A DNA stretch of 64,000 bases from Pseudobacteroides cellulosolvens ATCC 35603 = DSM 2933 (GTDB lineage Bacteria; Bacillota; Clostridia; Acetivibrionales; DSM-2933), in the NCBI RefSeq assembly GCF_001262605.1, contig NZ_LGTC01000001.1, positions 5,590,001 to 5,654,000 on the forward strand. Reading direction: 5' to 3'. A program made the translations under genes and the position numbers. Shown here piece after piece: positions 63,527 through 64,000 of this stretch; position 1 is the stretch's first letter, and each line of letters opens with the position of its first letter. Under the pieces are notes generated by a model. That model saw only the letters and a list, made by a program, of their open reading frames with translations. It was not told where the DNA came from and did not search any database.

Positions 63527-63587
63527 CAACTTTGATGGTTGTCCTGAGAAATTGCGGTGTAATATACACCATAATTCTCCAGACATC
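63527..63587. repeat. Short palindromic intergenic repeat, copy C
   Basis: This is the most symmetrical copy. GATG-TTGTC-TGAGAAATT-CGGTGTA pairs with TACACC-ATAATTCTC-CAGACATC, giving an imperfect hairpin of about 54 bp. It aligns with 36866-36925 and 61711-61768. Confidence 0.65.
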
Positions 63588-63686
63588 AAAAAAGCTTGTT
63601 TATGCAACAAAATTTCATTGTAATTTTGCAGCTGCAAAACAAACTTCAGAAAATAATTCATTGTAGTCGGCAGTTGTTTATATAAA

Positions 63687-63710
63687 CCGCATCCCTTAAC
63701 GGGGATGCGG
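63687..63710 (-). terminator. Terminator of the OmpR-type regulator gene
   Basis: CCGCATCCC (63687-63695) pairs exactly with GGGATGCGG (63702-63710). It lies 2 bp past the stop codon, and TTTATATAAA follows on the minus strand. Confidence 0.65.
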
Positions 63711-63712
63711 CA

Positions 63713-64000
63713 TTATACCTTAAATCGATATCCTATGCCCCAGATAGTTTCAATATACTGGGGTTTTGAGGTATCCATCTCAATCTTCTCCCTGACCTTC
63801 TTTATATGAACTGTAACTGTAGAGATATCTCCGCAAGCATCCATACCCCAAATTTTATCAAAAAGCTCATCCCTGGAAAAAACCCTGTTGGGGTTTTCTG
63901 CGAGGAATAAAAGCAAGTCAAACTCCTTGCCGGTAAAAACAAGTTCGTTGTTCTCAAGCCATACCCTGCGGGAGTCCTTTTCTATAACAAGATTTCTTAT
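63713..64000 (-). CDS. OmpR/PhoB-type response regulator, C-terminal part (runs off the window)
   Basis: Ninety-five codons are visible and the frame continues past 64000. They encode a winged-helix effector domain: L-T-like G-K-E-F-D-L-L-L-F-L-A-E-N-P-N-R-V-F-S-R-D-E-L-F-D-K-I-W-G, V-T-V-H-I-K-K-V-R-E-K-I, and I-W-G-I-G-Y-R-F-K-V at the C-terminus. The receiver domain must lie to the right. The first ATG in the visible part (63916) is internal to the domain and is not the start. A sensor kinase is expected nearby. Confidence 0.9.
   Translation of the reverse strand: MRNLVIEKDSRRVWLENNELVFTGKEFDLLLFLAENPNRVFSRDELFDKIWGMDACGDISTVTVHIKKVREKIEMDTSKPQYIETIWGIGYRFKV

Noticed and set aside
63428..63661. 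77-codon minus-strand frame near the right end
   Set aside because: It is produced by reading through repeat copy C; no supporting signals.

Overview
The window looks like a chromosomal segment of a low-GC, spore-forming, cellulosome-producing clostridium of the Acetivibrio/Pseudobacteroides/Ruminiclostridium kind. The basis is two secreted proteins with type I dockerin repeats, cellulose-binding CBM3 modules, an SLH-domain surface protein, strong Gram-positive Shine-Dalgarno sites, a probable small acid-soluble spore protein, and a large chemotaxis operon. The genus is an inference. No rRNA, tRNA, CRISPR array, transposase or integrase was recognised.

Layout. (1) 1-10.5 kb: one end of an integrated conjugative or mobilisable element (Tn1549/CTn type). 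It carries ParA, ParB, a 2213-residue ArdC-N6-methylase-helicase protein and a DUF3991/TOPRIM protein on the minus strand, with a divergent small HTH regulator and palindromic operator-like sites. Transfer and integration genes are not in the window and presumably lie to the left. (2) 10.5-12.4 kb: two tandem paralogous alpha/alpha-toroid (prenyltransferase/squalene-cyclase-like) proteins of unknown role. (3) 12.6-18.5 kb: housekeeping genes: RlmD, a SAM methyltransferase, a HelD-type helicase and an NADH oxidase-family flavoprotein. (4) 18.9-19.6 kb: a secreted LRAT-fold protein. (5) 19.7-31.4 kb: a ten-gene chemotaxis operon, read leftwards, starting with an unusual HATPase-STAS fusion and followed by hybrid CheA, CheW, two MCPs, CheB, CheR, CheY, CheX and CheY. 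(6) 31.6-36.8 kb: a dockerin-bearing secreted protein and an SLH surface protein. (7) 37-40 kb: small genes (SASP-like, a 44-residue peptide, DUF378), a coiled-coil protein and an orphan LuxR-type regulator. (8) 40-54.5 kb: a two-gene surface operon made of an M6 metalloprotease with lectin, hemopexin and degenerate GATase-like domains, followed by a giant protein of about 3,600 residues (Ig, beta-repeat, IPT, PA14, CBM3). The giant gene is split by two apparent one-base deletions. (9) 54.8-58.1 kb: a P-loop kinase-like protein, then a FIST sensor and a diguanylate cyclase as a pair. (10) 58.3-61.4 kb: a papain-like protease with two dockerins, followed by decayed LamG and C39-like protease remnants. 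(11) 61.4-64 kb: a PC4-like DNA-binding protein, an M20 amidohydrolase, a small Cys-rich protein and the C-terminus of an OmpR-type regulator.

Three families of short intergenic sequences recur: a nested-palindrome MITE-like element of about 105 bp (two copies, one directly upstream of the chemotaxis operon), a palindromic element of about 60 bp (three copies), and a pair of related terminator hairpins. The least explained items are the giant protein and its protease operon, the HATPase-STAS head of the che operon, the tandem toroid proteins, and the decayed protease remnant.
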